From: Branchiostoma floridae | Lineage: Eukaryota > Chordata > Leptocardii > Amphioxiformes > Branchiostomatidae | DNA length: 64,000 bases | Direction: 5' to 3' | Assembly (NCBI RefSeq): GCF_000003815.2 | Contig: NC_049981.1 | Coordinates: 8,784,377-8,848,376, forward strand | In this document: piece by piece, positions 44,101-59,100 of the stretch | How positions within the stretch are numbered: position 1 is the first letter of the stretch | How the letters are laid out: every line of letters starts with the position of its first letter | Translations under genes and position numbers: made by a program | The notes under the pieces: generated by a model | What the model was told of the DNA's origin: nothing | Databases searched by the model: none | The model's input: only the letters and a program-made list of their open reading frames with translations

Positions 44101-47100
44101 GATTTCTCGATTTTTTCTTGTTTCGATTTTGTTGCTTTGTCGCGCTTGACATGTCTTTATTTCCTTTTTACTAACACGCTATTTTTTCAAAATAATTTCT
44201 AACATCTGATTAAGGCCACAGCAAGTAAATTTTATGGATGACATCAGCGCGCGCATTAATTTTCGCCTGATTTCAGAAAAGACAAGAGTTCGGAGACCTC
44301 AGATCTCCATGAAATAGTCTGATTATGTAAATGACATCCACATTTGCATAATTTGTGCTTAGTTATGTACACTTGTAAACCTATGCTGGTCACTATGTTT
44401 ATTGTCCTATCATTTACCACATCGATGAATCATGGCCCTTTTGCAGTAATTATGCAAATCAAAGGCTTATTATTATTTGCATCATTGGTATCTGATAATG
44501 TTCCACCTGCCACAAACTAGATTATATTGCATGTATTTGAGTCCTATAAAGGAAACATAGCAAATACAGATTTTCCTCAATAAATATGCAAATTAAGTGT
44601 CAATTTGCATAATTTGTATTTCATGATGTGCATCTCTGCCTAAGCTACTTACATATCAAATATAATGTAAATTTGTCATTCCCTTCTTCAGTTATCCCCC
44701 TTTGAAGATTTTGACAAATGCGCCTGCAGTTCCAGAACAACCTGCTGGGGGTACCAACTATATATCACATATCCCTTATGTCACAAACTATTTGCCATCC
44801 AAAAATCAAGACCATAGCACATCCAGTTCAAAAGATCCAAAAAATGAATTTCTTCTGCAGTGCCAAGGTCACATACCAGGGGGCCCAAAATTGACCTTGA
44901 CCTTTGCCTTCCCAACACCTACCCACAAATCAAATATCATCGTAATCCAGAGCTTATTGAGTTATGATCACTACAAAAATCTGTACACACAGACACACAG
45001 ACACACAGACAGACACACAGACACACCCAAACCTATATCTCCATTTTCATGGAGATAAAAAACAAGAAATTTTTTCTTCTGCAGGGATGGTCAACATGCC
45101 GATAAAGTACCAAAATGAGCAAATATGTTGTATTGTAGCCTAATAATTGTACTTGTAGAAGCGACACTTGCGGATCTCCAGGGCTGTAGTTGTAGAAATG
45201 AAACTTATTGGATAGTTGTAAAAGTGACACCAATATGGAAGCCATGAGTGCGGTTACCAACTTTGTTGGTGATCCAGTCTACCATACTAGTGTCACTTTT
45301 ACCACACCAGTACATGTCTTGAATACAGGCATGAATGTCCCTTTAATACTTGTTACAACATTCATCACAACTTTATGGTGCCTATTTTTGAAAATGTAGC
45401 CATCTTGCTTTTTTCACCCATCTTGGGTTTTTTTTGCCCAATCGCACTATTTTTGCAGTCTGCAGAGGATGTCATCCATAAAATTTACGTGCTGTGGCCT
45501 AAATAACTTACCAACCAATTTTCGCGAAAGTGTTGCTAGTTTCGATATCAACTTGCTATGTCTGAGCGCAATGCTCAAAATATTGTTATCAAGGACGTTC
45601 AATTACAAAATATTTGAGAGTCCTTTTATGTAAAGAATGGCCTCAAAAAGACTGATATTTTTGTCTTAAGTGTTCGCTGCCCACCTGGCTGTGCTGACAC
45701 ACCGGCAGAGGTTAAAGGGACAGGGGTGTACACTGATGTAAGTTGCCAACGGTTTGCTTGCACAAAAATTGAGAAACACATGTAATCATTGACTACTAAG
45801 GTATACAACACTTCCTCAGGTTTTCTGTAAATTATCGTTTATCACAATTGAAATATAAACTTGCCCATTCATTGTCTAAATCAGGACCTTATTTACATAT
45901 GTAACACACACAGACACACAAAGTCTATGTATAGTATATGTTACATGAGATAGTACATGTTAGATTTATATTTCATTAAATTGGCATTACAATCAACGTT
46001 ACCTTCTGTGTTTTGAAATATCAATTGCATGTATATAGGATTCCAGTATTTGCCGAGCAGCAATTCACGATGGAAGAATAACCAATGAGCAGGGAGGTGA
46101 CATCACGGTAATCAAGGTAGCAGGTCTTCAATCCTACCAGAGCTCCACGCAGAATGGCATCTCTACATTACCGTACGTTCGCTTTACTGTTGATATCTAT
46201 CATAGGATTTTGCAAATGAGGTTTGTTCAATTTTTTTCCGTCTATAAAAATACACCTGAAACACACCACGTTTTGCTTCCCTGCCAACAGGTATGGGGAC
46301 TGGACCGCACACAGCTCATTTCTCTTCCAATCTGACGGTGGTAAGTCAAAGCTCATTGCGAATGTTTAGTATCATATACGACGATGTACAGCACATTCTA
46401 CCAAATTGATTACCTCAAGTCGATAAAACAGTGTAATACCATGTTGCCGAAATTGCATTCAAAATCAAAATAATATATCTAATGGGAAATCTTATATTTC
46501 AAGAATCAGTGCGATGGTGATGAGTAGCTGCCACTTTGTAACCCATTATGGAATTCCTTGCTTTATGAATAAATATTATTTTCGCATTAACGCTTGTTTT
46601 ATCTCCATATCATATTTCCAGTCACGCCATGATGCTACCTGTATGGTTATGAAAGACAGCAAAAGTGATTTTGTTCCGGTTTGACTCAATGAAGAGCTAC
46701 TCTTCCATTAGTCATGACGAGGAAGACAGACGCTATATACAGTATTTACAGGGTCATTGTACCGGGGAAATTAACCTTGGTATTTTCAATCACAGTGAAC
46801 AGTACACCATGGCTTAACGTCCCATCATAAGTACTGCGGCTCTTTCCAGTAGCGTGCATGTTGGATGAGCGACAACAACCGGGAGTCAAATTCACGACTT
46901 CTTGGTCCAGAGACAGGGTCGCTAACCGCTGGACTACGCACACTACTGCTATACCTGTACGATTAGTGCCATTTTACAACTTTTGTGATAATGACACAAT
47001 ATTGACAAAAAGTATCATTCTTCAGTACTTTCCTGTCCACCTGGATGGACCAGTTACCATGACAACTGCTTCTTGACTTCCTCCGACCAGCGCAGTTGGC

Positions 47101-50100
47101 AGGACGCGTCCTCGGCCTGCAGACAGATGGGCGGAGACCTGGCCTCCATCTCTACCGCCACGGAGCAGGCGCTCCTCACGAGTCTTCTGGCAGGAGGTAC
47201 AGGGGTGCCGCAGATGTGTGGCAAACATCTTGACGTTTTCTTTAGCCCTTTTGTTTTAATGATATATAGGTGACATCCTCTGGGAGCCTCAAAACCTACG
47301 CGAGCATAGGAACTTTCCCCCAAAGTAGCCTTCAATTTGAATGGTTCAACAAATGACCTAACGCACAGATGAATACCTAATTGTAAACCGAACAAAAGAG
47401 TCTTCATTTCTATTCTTTGTAATCTTCTTCTTTAACTTTCCAGTTGACTTTGCCATTTTAAAACACAAGAGTCCGATTCCCTATATATATATTACAGCAA
47501 TTTACAGCATGCACTCCATCCAGCGGAATCCCATAAGCTTCCAAGATTAAAAAAAACATTTTGTAACGGCCTATCGAATCGAATGCCTTTCGAAAGTCTA
47601 TGAACACTAGAACTGCTTCTTTATCATGGTTTCTCAACTCTTCCACGATACGCCTAAGCGCTAGGATGTGAGAAGTAGTTGATCTACCTAGACGAAAGCC
47701 ATTTTGTTTGGTACGTAACACTTGATCTATGACTGGACGAATCCGATTAAATACATTGGTTTTAAATTTTGGATTCAACTTATAATAGAGAAATAAATAC
47801 CTCTGCAATTGTCTAGTTGCCGAAAAGGTACTACTGCTAAAGGGTAGCTCTGTAATATTGATTTTATGAATAAAGATTGAAAGGTTGAAATCCCCTTTCT
47901 TGGGGATGGGGACAATTCCAGACGTACCCCATTCCTTAGGGCGGCTGCCATTATATGTTAAATTACAGAACTGCAAACGGTTGTTGTAAGTGCTATTCGA
48001 GTCATGCACGAGGACACCACTGCGTTTGTGATCACTCCTTGAGGTGAAACGGACGCTTTCAGCATTAATACCGGAGTCCTTCAGTGTGACCCTTTGGCCA
48101 TGTACCTCTTTATCATTTGTCTCGATTACGTACAACGGTCTTCTATATCCGACACTGAAGGGCTAACCCTTTGCCGGCGAAGGAGTCGACGACACCCAGC
48201 TGAAACCCTTGCTGATCTAGATTTTGCCGATTATATGGCTTTATTTATTTACATATTGGTGACATTTGCATACGGCCATTATGAGTTAGTAAATCAATAT
48301 TCTCAACCGGTTTTTCCAGTAGGCTATGTTGCATTGTTTATTTTGGCATTATTTTTTCTTATGAAATTGGCTAAAATCATAATTGTCAAATGATTGAGTC
48401 AATTTTTCAAAAGAATTTCACTAATCTGAATTCTTATAAAATCAAAGATTGTCCTAGTAGAATTCGGGATGCTAATTCATTACTCATTTTTAAAATCTAA
48501 AGTCCAACAATATAAGATAATGTACTAGTACTATTCTAGCGGGCATATTCTTAACCTTTAATCGTCAGATGAAATGATAAGACTTCTGTTGTTTAGCTTG
48601 TTAGTAATCAAGCAGTAAATTGATATACTGTTATACATTAGCGGGTAGTATACATCGCACAATACACTAGTGAGTATTATACAGCACATTAAATCTTTTG
48701 GTGTATTGTTTAAAACTTAAAAGTCACTCCTGGTAGAATAAAAAAATTGACATAGTAGAATTCCAACCTCTTCTAGGATAATTCTGGATTCTCCTAGGAG
48801 AGATTGAAACTCCAGTTTAATTCTGGTAAAATTCAAATCTCTCCTAGGAGAATTCCAGAATTCCGTAGGACTGATCGGAATTCCAATCTCCCCTAGAGCA
48901 TATTGTAATTTGAATCTCTCCTAGAAGAATTCCGAATTCCCCTGGATTCCAACCTCCCCGTGACATATACAAAGGCATGACATTTTGTCAGGTAGTCACA
49001 TTTGTATTATCATTAACTTTATTATTGACAGTAACACCATATCTCCAACAGTGCCTGGCAATACTTGGATTGGCTTGAATGACCGGTCCATCCACATGTA
49101 TTTCCAATGGATAGACGGCTTACAGCCTACCTTCACAGACTGGGACAACAATCAACCTAATGACTGGAGTGGGAACACAGAAAACTGTGTGCAAGTCAAC
49201 AACAATGTTTGTTTTTATATCAATGAATTTCTTTTTATATTTCTTTCAATTGAACCTTGCAATGATTACATCATTTGTATCTTGGATGACTTGACCTTCG
49301 AATCGGCCTCCAATAAAGCTGTAGTGTAAATTCTACCTTTAGGCATTTTTTGTCATCATGCAGTTGTAGTAGTGTTTGCAAATGCATATAGGATTAAATT
49401 AAACCTTTGGAAAACACCTCCCCATGTGATATTTATTGGAATCATTTATCTATTAAAGCTATTTCCAGATCAAAATGTATTCCAAATTGGTACATTTTAT
49501 CTACATGAATCTCTACGCTATTCATATCATTGTTTGTTGTTTTCATTGTAAATCATGCTCTCATCCGTAACCTCAATGTTAGGAAGGTCTTGCTGTCTTC
49601 AGCTTGCATCAGAATCCACCCACTTAAGTGTTACCTAATGGGCGTAGTCAAAGGAAATACAATAGCTCATGTAGACTGTTGGCAGATTCACTGTTTTTTT
49701 TTTTTTTGGTAAGAATGTATCACTCTGAAACACCACTGTAGGCACTTGCCGTCAGAACATACTTAATAACCACCTTAGTACAGTTCATTGAATATGTCAT
49801 ACTTACAGTGTATGTTAAATTTATCGTACTCTTTGAATTGCACAGAATGGTCACTGGAATGATGCTGCCTGTGACCAGCCAGCTAACTACGCGTGCAAGA
49901 AACCAAAAGCACTGTCGGCTACTCCTTCTGTGCAACCAACTATTCCTGGATGTGAAGAGGTAAATGTGAAGACGATGTTTATCTGACTTTTTGATACAAT
50001 CAAATTTGTAGTCCTTGACCTTGGGGCTATATTGCATTGACTTTGTCGTGCTCGTGCCATGTGATTACTAGTATTCAAAATATAACAGCATAAAAACGAC

Positions 50101-53100
50101 ATATCATTGTACATGATGATAAAAATCTGTCGACATGAACAATGATAACGTGAAAATAGATTTTTGCGATCATCACATGTACGACATTTTTCTTGGGATG
50201 ATCTAGTTGATTTGCCAAGTGGAAGATTCAGTCCGAACCAGCGACGGAGTTTGCAGGATGTCTCAACCACCTTAGGCAGGAAATGTCTGCAGGCATGGTT
50301 GGTGTCGTTCAGGATACACTGCGGCTCGCGTGGAGAGCCCTCTTGTCGCCTGGACTGTAGTGTAGTGAGTTGATGATGTTCAATGCCAACGATTTTGCAA
50401 ACAAACAAATCCCCATATACCAGTTTTAGGACCCAGTTTTTACTGTTCTTGGAAGCAGAAGACGATTGTTGGTGTACTCCTTATGGGGGTGTAACCTTTT
50501 ATCATTAAAGTCACACGGACGCCCATACTTCTCTCACTGGTGGTTAGTAGTCAGGAATTGCTGCTATTGCCGTCCTATGGCAGCTGACCATTGCAGCGTT
50601 AAGGGTTCTTCGAAGGCAATGGCTGCTTGGGATAGGATTGCCCTCCAGACTGTTCTATCAGCAGCCAATGACGTCGGTTGGGTTGACTGAGTGTCGCACC
50701 ATTCAAGGTTCTTTAATGTATCCTTATCTCTTGGGCTATTCTCTATTCTGTGTGCCCAGTATCAGTTCCCCACACATTAGTTATCAGAGGATACGGTTAT
50801 CAGGCACTCTAGTAGTAATGACCAGTCCAGCGAAGTTTGGAACTGTGAAATAACGTCGCCCCTGGAGTCAAGCACCTCCTGTTTGTCCTACCAAGTAACA
50901 CTCGGAAATTCCTTATTTTAAGTAAGTGAACTCATATGGAACTGCCAAAGTCGCTTTGATACAGTGTCAAGCTTTAGCATCCAGAAGGCTGAGTGTACAA
51001 CCACTTGTTATAATTAATGCCAAGTTTGCGGACGTGTCTTAGTCACTCCCGCCGCTGGATCTGTCGTCTCTCCCATCATTCCTTCCGGCCCAACCGTTAC
51101 CTATTATCCAGGAATGGGAGGTTTACTCACACCTACGTGCCACCAACACTTATAAGAGTCCCGGACCGGATAACGTTCCTGCCTTCCTCCTCAAGGAATT
51201 CGCGTGTGAACTGAGCACTCCTCTTTGTGACTTACTGAACACGTCGCTGAAAGAAGGCACCGTACCCCGTCAATGGAAGGAAGCCAACGTGGTTCCACTG
51301 CCAAAGTCAAGCCCTCCAAACATCGACGAACTTCGGCCCATCTCTCTTACTCCAATGTTGTCTAAACTCTGTGAACGCTTCGTGACAAATTGGATAGTAC
51401 AGGATATATCACCAAGTCTCGATCACCGCCAGTTTGGAGGAAGGAAGCACAGATCAACAACACACGCACTGGTCAGTTTAGTGGACTTCTTCTACAAATC
51501 CAAGTCAGTGTCAAAGTCAATCTGCACTCTTGTTACTACCGATCTGTCCAAAGCTTTTGACAAAGTGGACCATAACATTTCTATTCGTTCCCTACTCGAT
51601 CTTGGTGTTCGGCACCTCCCCCTCCGCAACCACTAATGATCAGTGAACAACCCCTGAAGTGCGTGTCACACGTCAAAATGTTAGGTTTAACGGTGCAGAA
51701 CGACTTGAAATGGAACATTCGAGTCAGTAACATGCTTACGTCAGCCAACAGGAGATTGTACATGCTTCGTCGGCTTAAGCGTTTTGGTGTGTCTCTCGCT
51801 GACCTTAAGCCAGTCTACACGTCGTATGTGAGACCCGCACTTGAGTATGCGGCACCGGTGTGGCACTCGTCACTAATTATAACTAAGGACCAGGCAGCAA
51901 AACTTGAGAGAATCCAAAGGAGAGCATGTAAAATCATTCTCGGAATTCACTATACTGACTATGCTTCAGCTCTTTCCACACTTGACCTCAGCACCTTAGC
52001 AGACCGACGGATCAGTATCTGCACCACTTTCGCGGAGTCGTTACTACGATCAGATCTAGAGTTCCGGGACTGGCTCCCTCCATCCAGACAGCACGTGACT
52101 GGACGTTCCACTCGCAGCTCAGAGAAACTGGACATGCCACTATGCCGAACGGACAGATACAAAAACTCGCCTGTACCATATCTTGTGAATTTACTGAACA
52201 AGTGACTACCCCCACCGAACTGAGCGCTAGTCTTCATGTATATCACACTGCATTGATACAACGCTTGATTGTATGCAACTATATTGTTGTACGACAACCC
52301 TTTGTTTCGTTATTTTTACAATTCTCTTCCTTCAATATTATGGTACAATTCTTTAATGCTTCCAAATGTATTTGCTTTTAAGTTTGCAAGATAACGAACG
52401 GATTTTAACATGGCTGGTTTTAATGTTTATAAATGTAAATGGCGGCGCAATTCAGCTACTGCTGCTATGCCGTGCATTTGTAATAAAACTTCTCCATGAA
52501 ACTTGCCATATACTCATTGACGTGTCTGGGTAAATACGTAAGGGAAATGAAATGGCACGTGTCAGTATATATTGTACAATGTTTTGTTTCATTGCGTAAA
52601 CATGTTACAAATATGCAATAAGAAAAACGTGTATGCCTGCTTTGTTGATATTAGTGGTAAGAATGATATTTTTTGTGGCACTAGTTTATTATAGTACTAT
52701 ACAGTATGGTGGCGTCTCGAAAGAAACAAAGTGATCAGTTTAGCCATGATATGATTCTTCCACTAGTGACCCAGAAGGCAAACGGTATGTATAGTATTTA
52801 GTTTCATTGTACGGTAATATCTCAATAACTTTCGACAATCACATTGAACAGTGGACCAATAATGTCCAGTGCCAAGGACTACGACCCTTTCCATCAGCAT
52901 GCATGTCGGCTTCCCGTTCCAGAGGCACGACCGCTTACTACAGCGCCGTCCCATATATGGCACGCTTGATCAACACATAGCCCATCAATGTATGATGTTG
53001 TTGTAAATAGCTCAAAATTACTTTTAACGACTGTGTTGCGTATTATTGTTTTGCATTTTGAATTGTAATAAGTTGTATACTTCGCATTTGCTTATCCTAT

Positions 53101-56100
53101 AATAATTTTTGTGTAAAATAATATACAAAAAGACTGTCAAGCAGTGCAATTCAGCCCGTTGGGCTGCAAGACCGCTTTTAATATGTCATTCTTGTTTAAT
53201 TGAATGAATAAACCAATCTACTACTACTACTTCTGGACTACGCACGACACCCAACTAAAGATGGCCTCGATCGACTGTTCTGTAACGATATATCTATCAT
53301 GGCGTGATGAGCACTTAGTTAAGCCAATCTATGACAGGCTTTCTGTTCTGGTGCAGCAGAGTCTGTACATGTTCGTTAATCTCATCTCAATCATCATCAA
53401 ACCAGCTCTGATGAAACTCTGTTCTTGGACCCAAAACTGCCCTGTTCCTCCACCAGCTGAAGGTTCCATTGTCTTGTATTGTCGGTATTCGACCGTCTGT
53501 GGCGCTGTGGAGTTATGCAGGTCTTGCACAATGATCTGTGCTCTGTCAACCTGCATCACTCTCGTGATGAGGACGACATCACTGCCCATGAAAAGAAAAC
53601 GATATAGTGTTTGCTTGTCTGTGACGCTTGTGTATTCAGGTCATTCGGTCTAGGAACGGCGGAGATGAATCAATTGGAAAAAGAAAGAGACAAAGAAAGA
53701 GAGAGAGAGAGAAAGAAAGGAGGAGAGAAAGAGAGAGAAAGAGAAAATTTCACTATACTCAGGTGAAAATGAGTACCTAGCTTCGGCTAGGGCCGTCCCT
53801 CGGATAGGACGTTAAATGGAGGTCCCGTGTATGGGGAGAGTCACACCCCATGCACGTTAAAGAACCGCCACACGTGCGATGGTGCGGTGTGAGATGAAGC
53901 AAACCCTTCTGTCAGGAGTTGGTGATTCACTTCAAATCAGAAAGAAAGAAAGAAGAAACATTGCGAATACAGTATATTTCACCATACCTGTGGTATGGCT
54001 GAAATATAATAAAGAGGTGCCACTCCTATCTGACACCTCATACATCCCAATGCATTGACACCATGTACTGAAGGGCCATCATCAAAACAAAACCAAAACG
54101 AAATAGGGTTCCAGCTAGTTAGTAATTGAACTTTTGTTGTTATGCCAAATCCTCCTACAGGGCTGGATGGCATACCAGGCGTCCTGCTACATCGTTAGTG
54201 ATGAGGTTGAAACTTGGAGTTCTGCCAGGTCAAAGTGCCAATCGACTTACTCAGCGGAACTTGCTCAGATTCAAGACAGGTATGTCGATGTAGGTTAGAC
54301 ATCCAGGTAATAAGATACACCAAAAAGTAGTTACCCAAGCAACTGGATATGGTTTTGGAAACGGTCAAACGTTTCGGATAGTATCCAATATCCTTCGTCA
54401 GTGACACTGAAGAGTTCTGGAAGATACAGGTCTTTTATACACTAACTATGAAAGGAGGCAATTTCAGATGTCCAATAGTAAACGCATTAACTGTGTCTTA
54501 GCCTTACTATCCTTTGAAATCCAAATTGTCTACAGATTGACTTTGCCTTACCTTTGTTTTCTTTGGAATCCAAATTGTCTTCAGTCTGAATTGTCTTACA
54601 ACGTTTCCTGCAATGCCGCATATGTGTCGCTGCTTACAGATGCGGTCCCATGTGGACTGTCAGATAGCTCTTACAAATTGAAATTGAACAAAAGATGTAA
54701 TAAGAGAGAAACTTAACTTGCGATGAAACAATAGCCAAACCCTTCTCTAGTTACATTCTATTGATTAAGCAGAAAGTCATGAATGATTATATCAATTCTA
54801 AAATGATAGATTACAAAACTTTTATTGAATCAAGAAGACCAATATGAACCCAAATTTCAAATTAACATATATCTAATTGTTGGGAAAACGTATTCACCTG
54901 CAGTTTTATGTACAGAGCATACTGTAAACATTTCTCTTTTGAAGATTTGAACAGGCTTTCCTGGCAAGCAGAGTGAGTGACTCTGATGCCAGTTTATGGA
55001 TTGGATTGTCCGGTATAATTGACAATGGCCAGACAACATTCCAATGGTCAGACGGAGAGGGTCTCAGCTACACCAACTGGGACAGAAATCAGCCAGGTAA
55101 TTGTGTTTGTTTTATTTGTTTTATCGATGGAAACATGTCGCCAACTTGCAATTCTGAATACGGTTGGGGAGAAAATCACCCTGATAAAAGTAACACCAAA
55201 ACTAAATCATTTCTATGACAATTGGCTTTACGGACCGCCCATTTCCACTATTGTGGGCGGCCTCTCCACCATACCATTCATTTTCATACAAGAGCAAAAA
55301 GGGCCTCTTTTATACCAATGTTTAAGGCCATATAGAAATAAAGTAAAAAAAAATATCCGGGGTATTCATGAACTATGAAATCATTTGAACCCAAAATGTA
55401 GAGAAGAAGAAGTAAAAAAAAAACATATATGCCACTCCTAACGTTATAGAAACGCTTTAACGTAACCTGTATGGCGAAGTGGAATACAATGATTCATATG
55501 ATATCTGGGTCGAGAAAACAGTTCATGCGGTCGTTACGGATCAGTCCATATTTTATGTCATACCCGGGCCGGAATACCGGTCAATACGGGTTTTCCTGAA
55601 AATGCCATATTTTACAGTATTGGCCTGGCTTCGAACTTGTATTGCTCGGACGTCTATCGAATAATATGACATCGTATGTGCCACGTGCGCAGATGTGGAA
55701 AATTCGAATGCCAGATTCAAACATCTGAATTGATGCCGTTACTGTTTTTTAAGAGGACACCAAATTTTTTTCTACTTTTGGAGCATTTCGTATTGAAATA
55801 TACGTTTTTTGGCGGTAAAATAAAATATATAACGTTATATTGATAAAATACAGCTTCAATGTCAATCTAACCGTGGGTCGGGCTGGTACCTCGGGTGATA
55901 CGGGATGCACCATGTTGTATTTCATTTTATGTCATACCTGTGACGCGACAACGTTCGATACGGGTGTTCCGGATCGGGCCATAACTTTCGTATCGCACAG
56001 GTTCTCTTCGAGTAAATCGAACTATGGCGCGGTTGGCCTGGTTCGGACGTTGGAACATTGCTGTTGCAACACGTTTTGTTCTAGGGCACCAAATTTGTTC

Positions 56101-59100
56101 AACTTCTGGCGCATTTCGCATCAAAACATGGATTTTCTCAGGTGGGTATGACATGAATAAAATACAACATGATGTATTCCGCATCACCCTCGGTCCCAGC
56201 CCTCCCGCGGGTGCACCGTGTTGTATTCTATATTTATGTCATACCTGTGACGCGAAAACGTTCGATACGGGTGTTCCGGACCGTGTAATAAATTTCCGGG
56301 TTCTAAGTTGTATCACACAGGCTTCCTTCGAGTAAATCTAACTATTTCGAACGGGCACGGTTGAAAATTCGAATACCGGATTCGGACGTTAGAATTGCTG
56401 TTGCTACAGTCTTTTGTTCGATTACAAAACATGTTCTCAACTTCTGGTGTATTTCGCACCGAAACATGTGTTTTATCAGGTGAGTATGACATAAATAAAA
56501 TACAACACGGTGTATTCCGAATCACCCGAGGTACCAGCCCGACCGCGGGAAGGATCGCCCGAAGGCCGGAGGGTGATCCGCCCCGCGGGAGGGCAGAGGA
56601 CCTTGGGTGATACGGAATACACCGTGTTGTATTCTATATTTATTTCATGTCATACCTGGGCCGCGATAACGTTCGATACAGGTGTTCTGGACCGGGCCAT
56701 TACACAGGCTTCGAAGTTTTATCACACAGGCACAGGCGCACAGCCCTCCCGCGGGTCGGATCACCCTATCCGCGGTCGGGCATATTTTCTATATATGTCA
56801 CCTTCACAAAAGGGAACATATTGTTTTCGCTCAATTTACTCTTCTTCTTTCCCTCTTCTTCTTCTCCAAACAAATAAAAAAAATATGAATATCTCCACAA
56901 CTAGACCTTTGAATAACTTTAAGTTCAGCAAGCTGTTAGGTCTCACGTAAGACACTGCACCTTGGTCATTTGGTCCCCAAAAGATACCAAAAATGATTTT
57001 ATGGGGCAAAAAATGGGTGAAAACAACTAGCAATTTTAACACAAAATCGAACTTTCGAGCCCCAATAGAACTTAAGAACTATGTTCTATGAAACCGGGTT
57101 CAACGACCGTGGCTGCGGAACCCACAGCGATGTTCGAAACGAGGTCAACGAAAACGGCATGTCAACAACACAACGAGCCAGGGTTGAGACTATTCAGAAA
57201 AAGAGCATGCCGCATAAACACTGGTCCTGCGTACACAACTTAAATGAAAGCGTGTAGCAGACTGGACCTACCCACACTAGAAGGCAGGCGTTGTGACCTG
57301 TGTCGCAGCTTTGCAAGACGTCTAATGAAGCCAGAATCATTCAGGAACGATTCCCACCTGCACAGGGTGACATCAGCAACAAGAACACCAGAAACAAACA
57401 TCTTCTAGCCACAATTAAGACAAGGACAAACTGATACAATAACAGTCCTATTCCCTACATGGTTAACCTTCTGAATGGACTCGAGCCGCACATTGAGAAT
57501 TGTAGCTGTTGTAAGCTACTTGTGAACACTCATTGTGTATGTGAAAACTAATTTATCGGTTTAAATCGGTTTTAAGATAGCTTTTATTGTTGATTTTAAG
57601 AATAAAAATTTCGTCATTAGTTTGTTCAAATGTGAAGCTGTTACTTAGTGTAAGCCTAAGCCAATGCTTTTAAGTGTAAAAGTATTCAATTCTCCTACTA
57701 TACACTTTTTGTCTGATCACATTGATCGAATAAACCATTCATTCATCTCTGAGCCATCCAAACATTGTTCAGATTCTATGTTGTGTTTGAGTTACGTCGA
57801 ATCGAGGACACACACGGTGTGTAGTACGCCAGAACCCGTCTTTTGATTCAACTGGTGTTTTCGCGATTCTATAAAAGTCGAGGATGAGTTGCGTGCTCAT
57901 ACGATAATGTTGTGAACAAACGCATCCCGTCGACAGAGAGAATACTAAATAGTATTTCGTAGCATTTTCTCAGCCAGGCCGAAAACTGTGGTACGCCTAT
58001 GTGGTAACATGGGGATATCTATTGATTCACAGTACTGAATAGGAACTCAAGTCCATGCATAGAGCTGTCGTCTAAATGAAACACACTCTTGGGAAGTTAG
58101 TGATGTCGAATTCAAGTAAACAGAAATAAGAATTCAACTAGAAAGGTGACATTTGCAAGCAAATATGTTTACCTCCATATAATGTAGTCTAACAACGACT
58201 ACTGTTATGTTTACTATTACTACAACACATTTAACGATATATTTAGTGATCTCAGCCCCTCCAGCTTTGTGCTAAGCTAAGCCATTGTGTAACTAAACAC
58301 CACAGGGTGTCTGCTACTTTACCAGTAACCGTGGTGACAGCCGTATGGTCCAGGTCATTGACCTTATTTGTTTGGAGAAGAAGTGGAAAACTTGAAAGCA
58401 CAAATAATCTGTGTACCTTCAGTGAAGGTAAACATTATTCTATGATATCTTATCTTCTGATTGGCAGTACAATTGTGACTGTATGGACTTCATGTCTCAT
58501 GTGAAGAGGGTTGTATCTAGCACAGTCCCGCTGATGTTTTCACGGAAAACGGACTGAATGCACTGTTTGTGACGGCCCGACTAACAAAATCATTAGAAAA
58601 AAAACACCGCGAACATCAACAAATCTCTGTCTACTTTGGGGAAAATATCTTCGACGATCTCTCTATTAAGTTTCATTTTCATAGACGGTCAGCCTACAAC
58701 ATGCCTGACACCGGTAGAAGTTTATGCTCGGTTCAATTTTTATTAGCTGTTGATTAAATAATTAAAAGCAAACTTAACTTATTTTTTTGTATTATGTAGT
58801 GTTCCGCCCCAATATAAAACACATTGCAAGCTCGTGAGGTATGCGCGACTTGCCAGAGACTATCTGGAAAGTATCTTACACATTTAAATTCGCACATTTT
58901 TTTTCGATTTATTTTTACTTCTGTGGTAGCAATAACTAACAGGTAATCGGAGGAAATATGACAACAAAAACGTCAGCGCTGGGACGATGCGACTGACCGG
59001 AATAGTAGCGAGAGGGGCGCCGACCGCCGTCCGTTTGCTTCTCTCTCGCGCGCTGCCGGCGGCGTTAGAAAAAGTCATCATCGTCCAAAAACATCCGCTA

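Noticed and set aside
49887-50408. 173-codon minus-strand frame
   Set aside because: It overlaps lectin exon 29 on the other strand. No motif was recognised, though a LINE tail is possible.
54956-54990. Acceptor at 54955 for exon 31
   Set aside because: It gives a TGA within eight codons in the required phase. The acceptor at 54944 keeps the frame and restores the EQAFL motif.
58306-58395. Possible extra lectin exon after CACCACAG
   Set aside because: It is open for about 30 codons but lacks CTLD residues, ends in a stop, and lies inside the inverted-repeat element. Exons 31 and 32 already join in phase.
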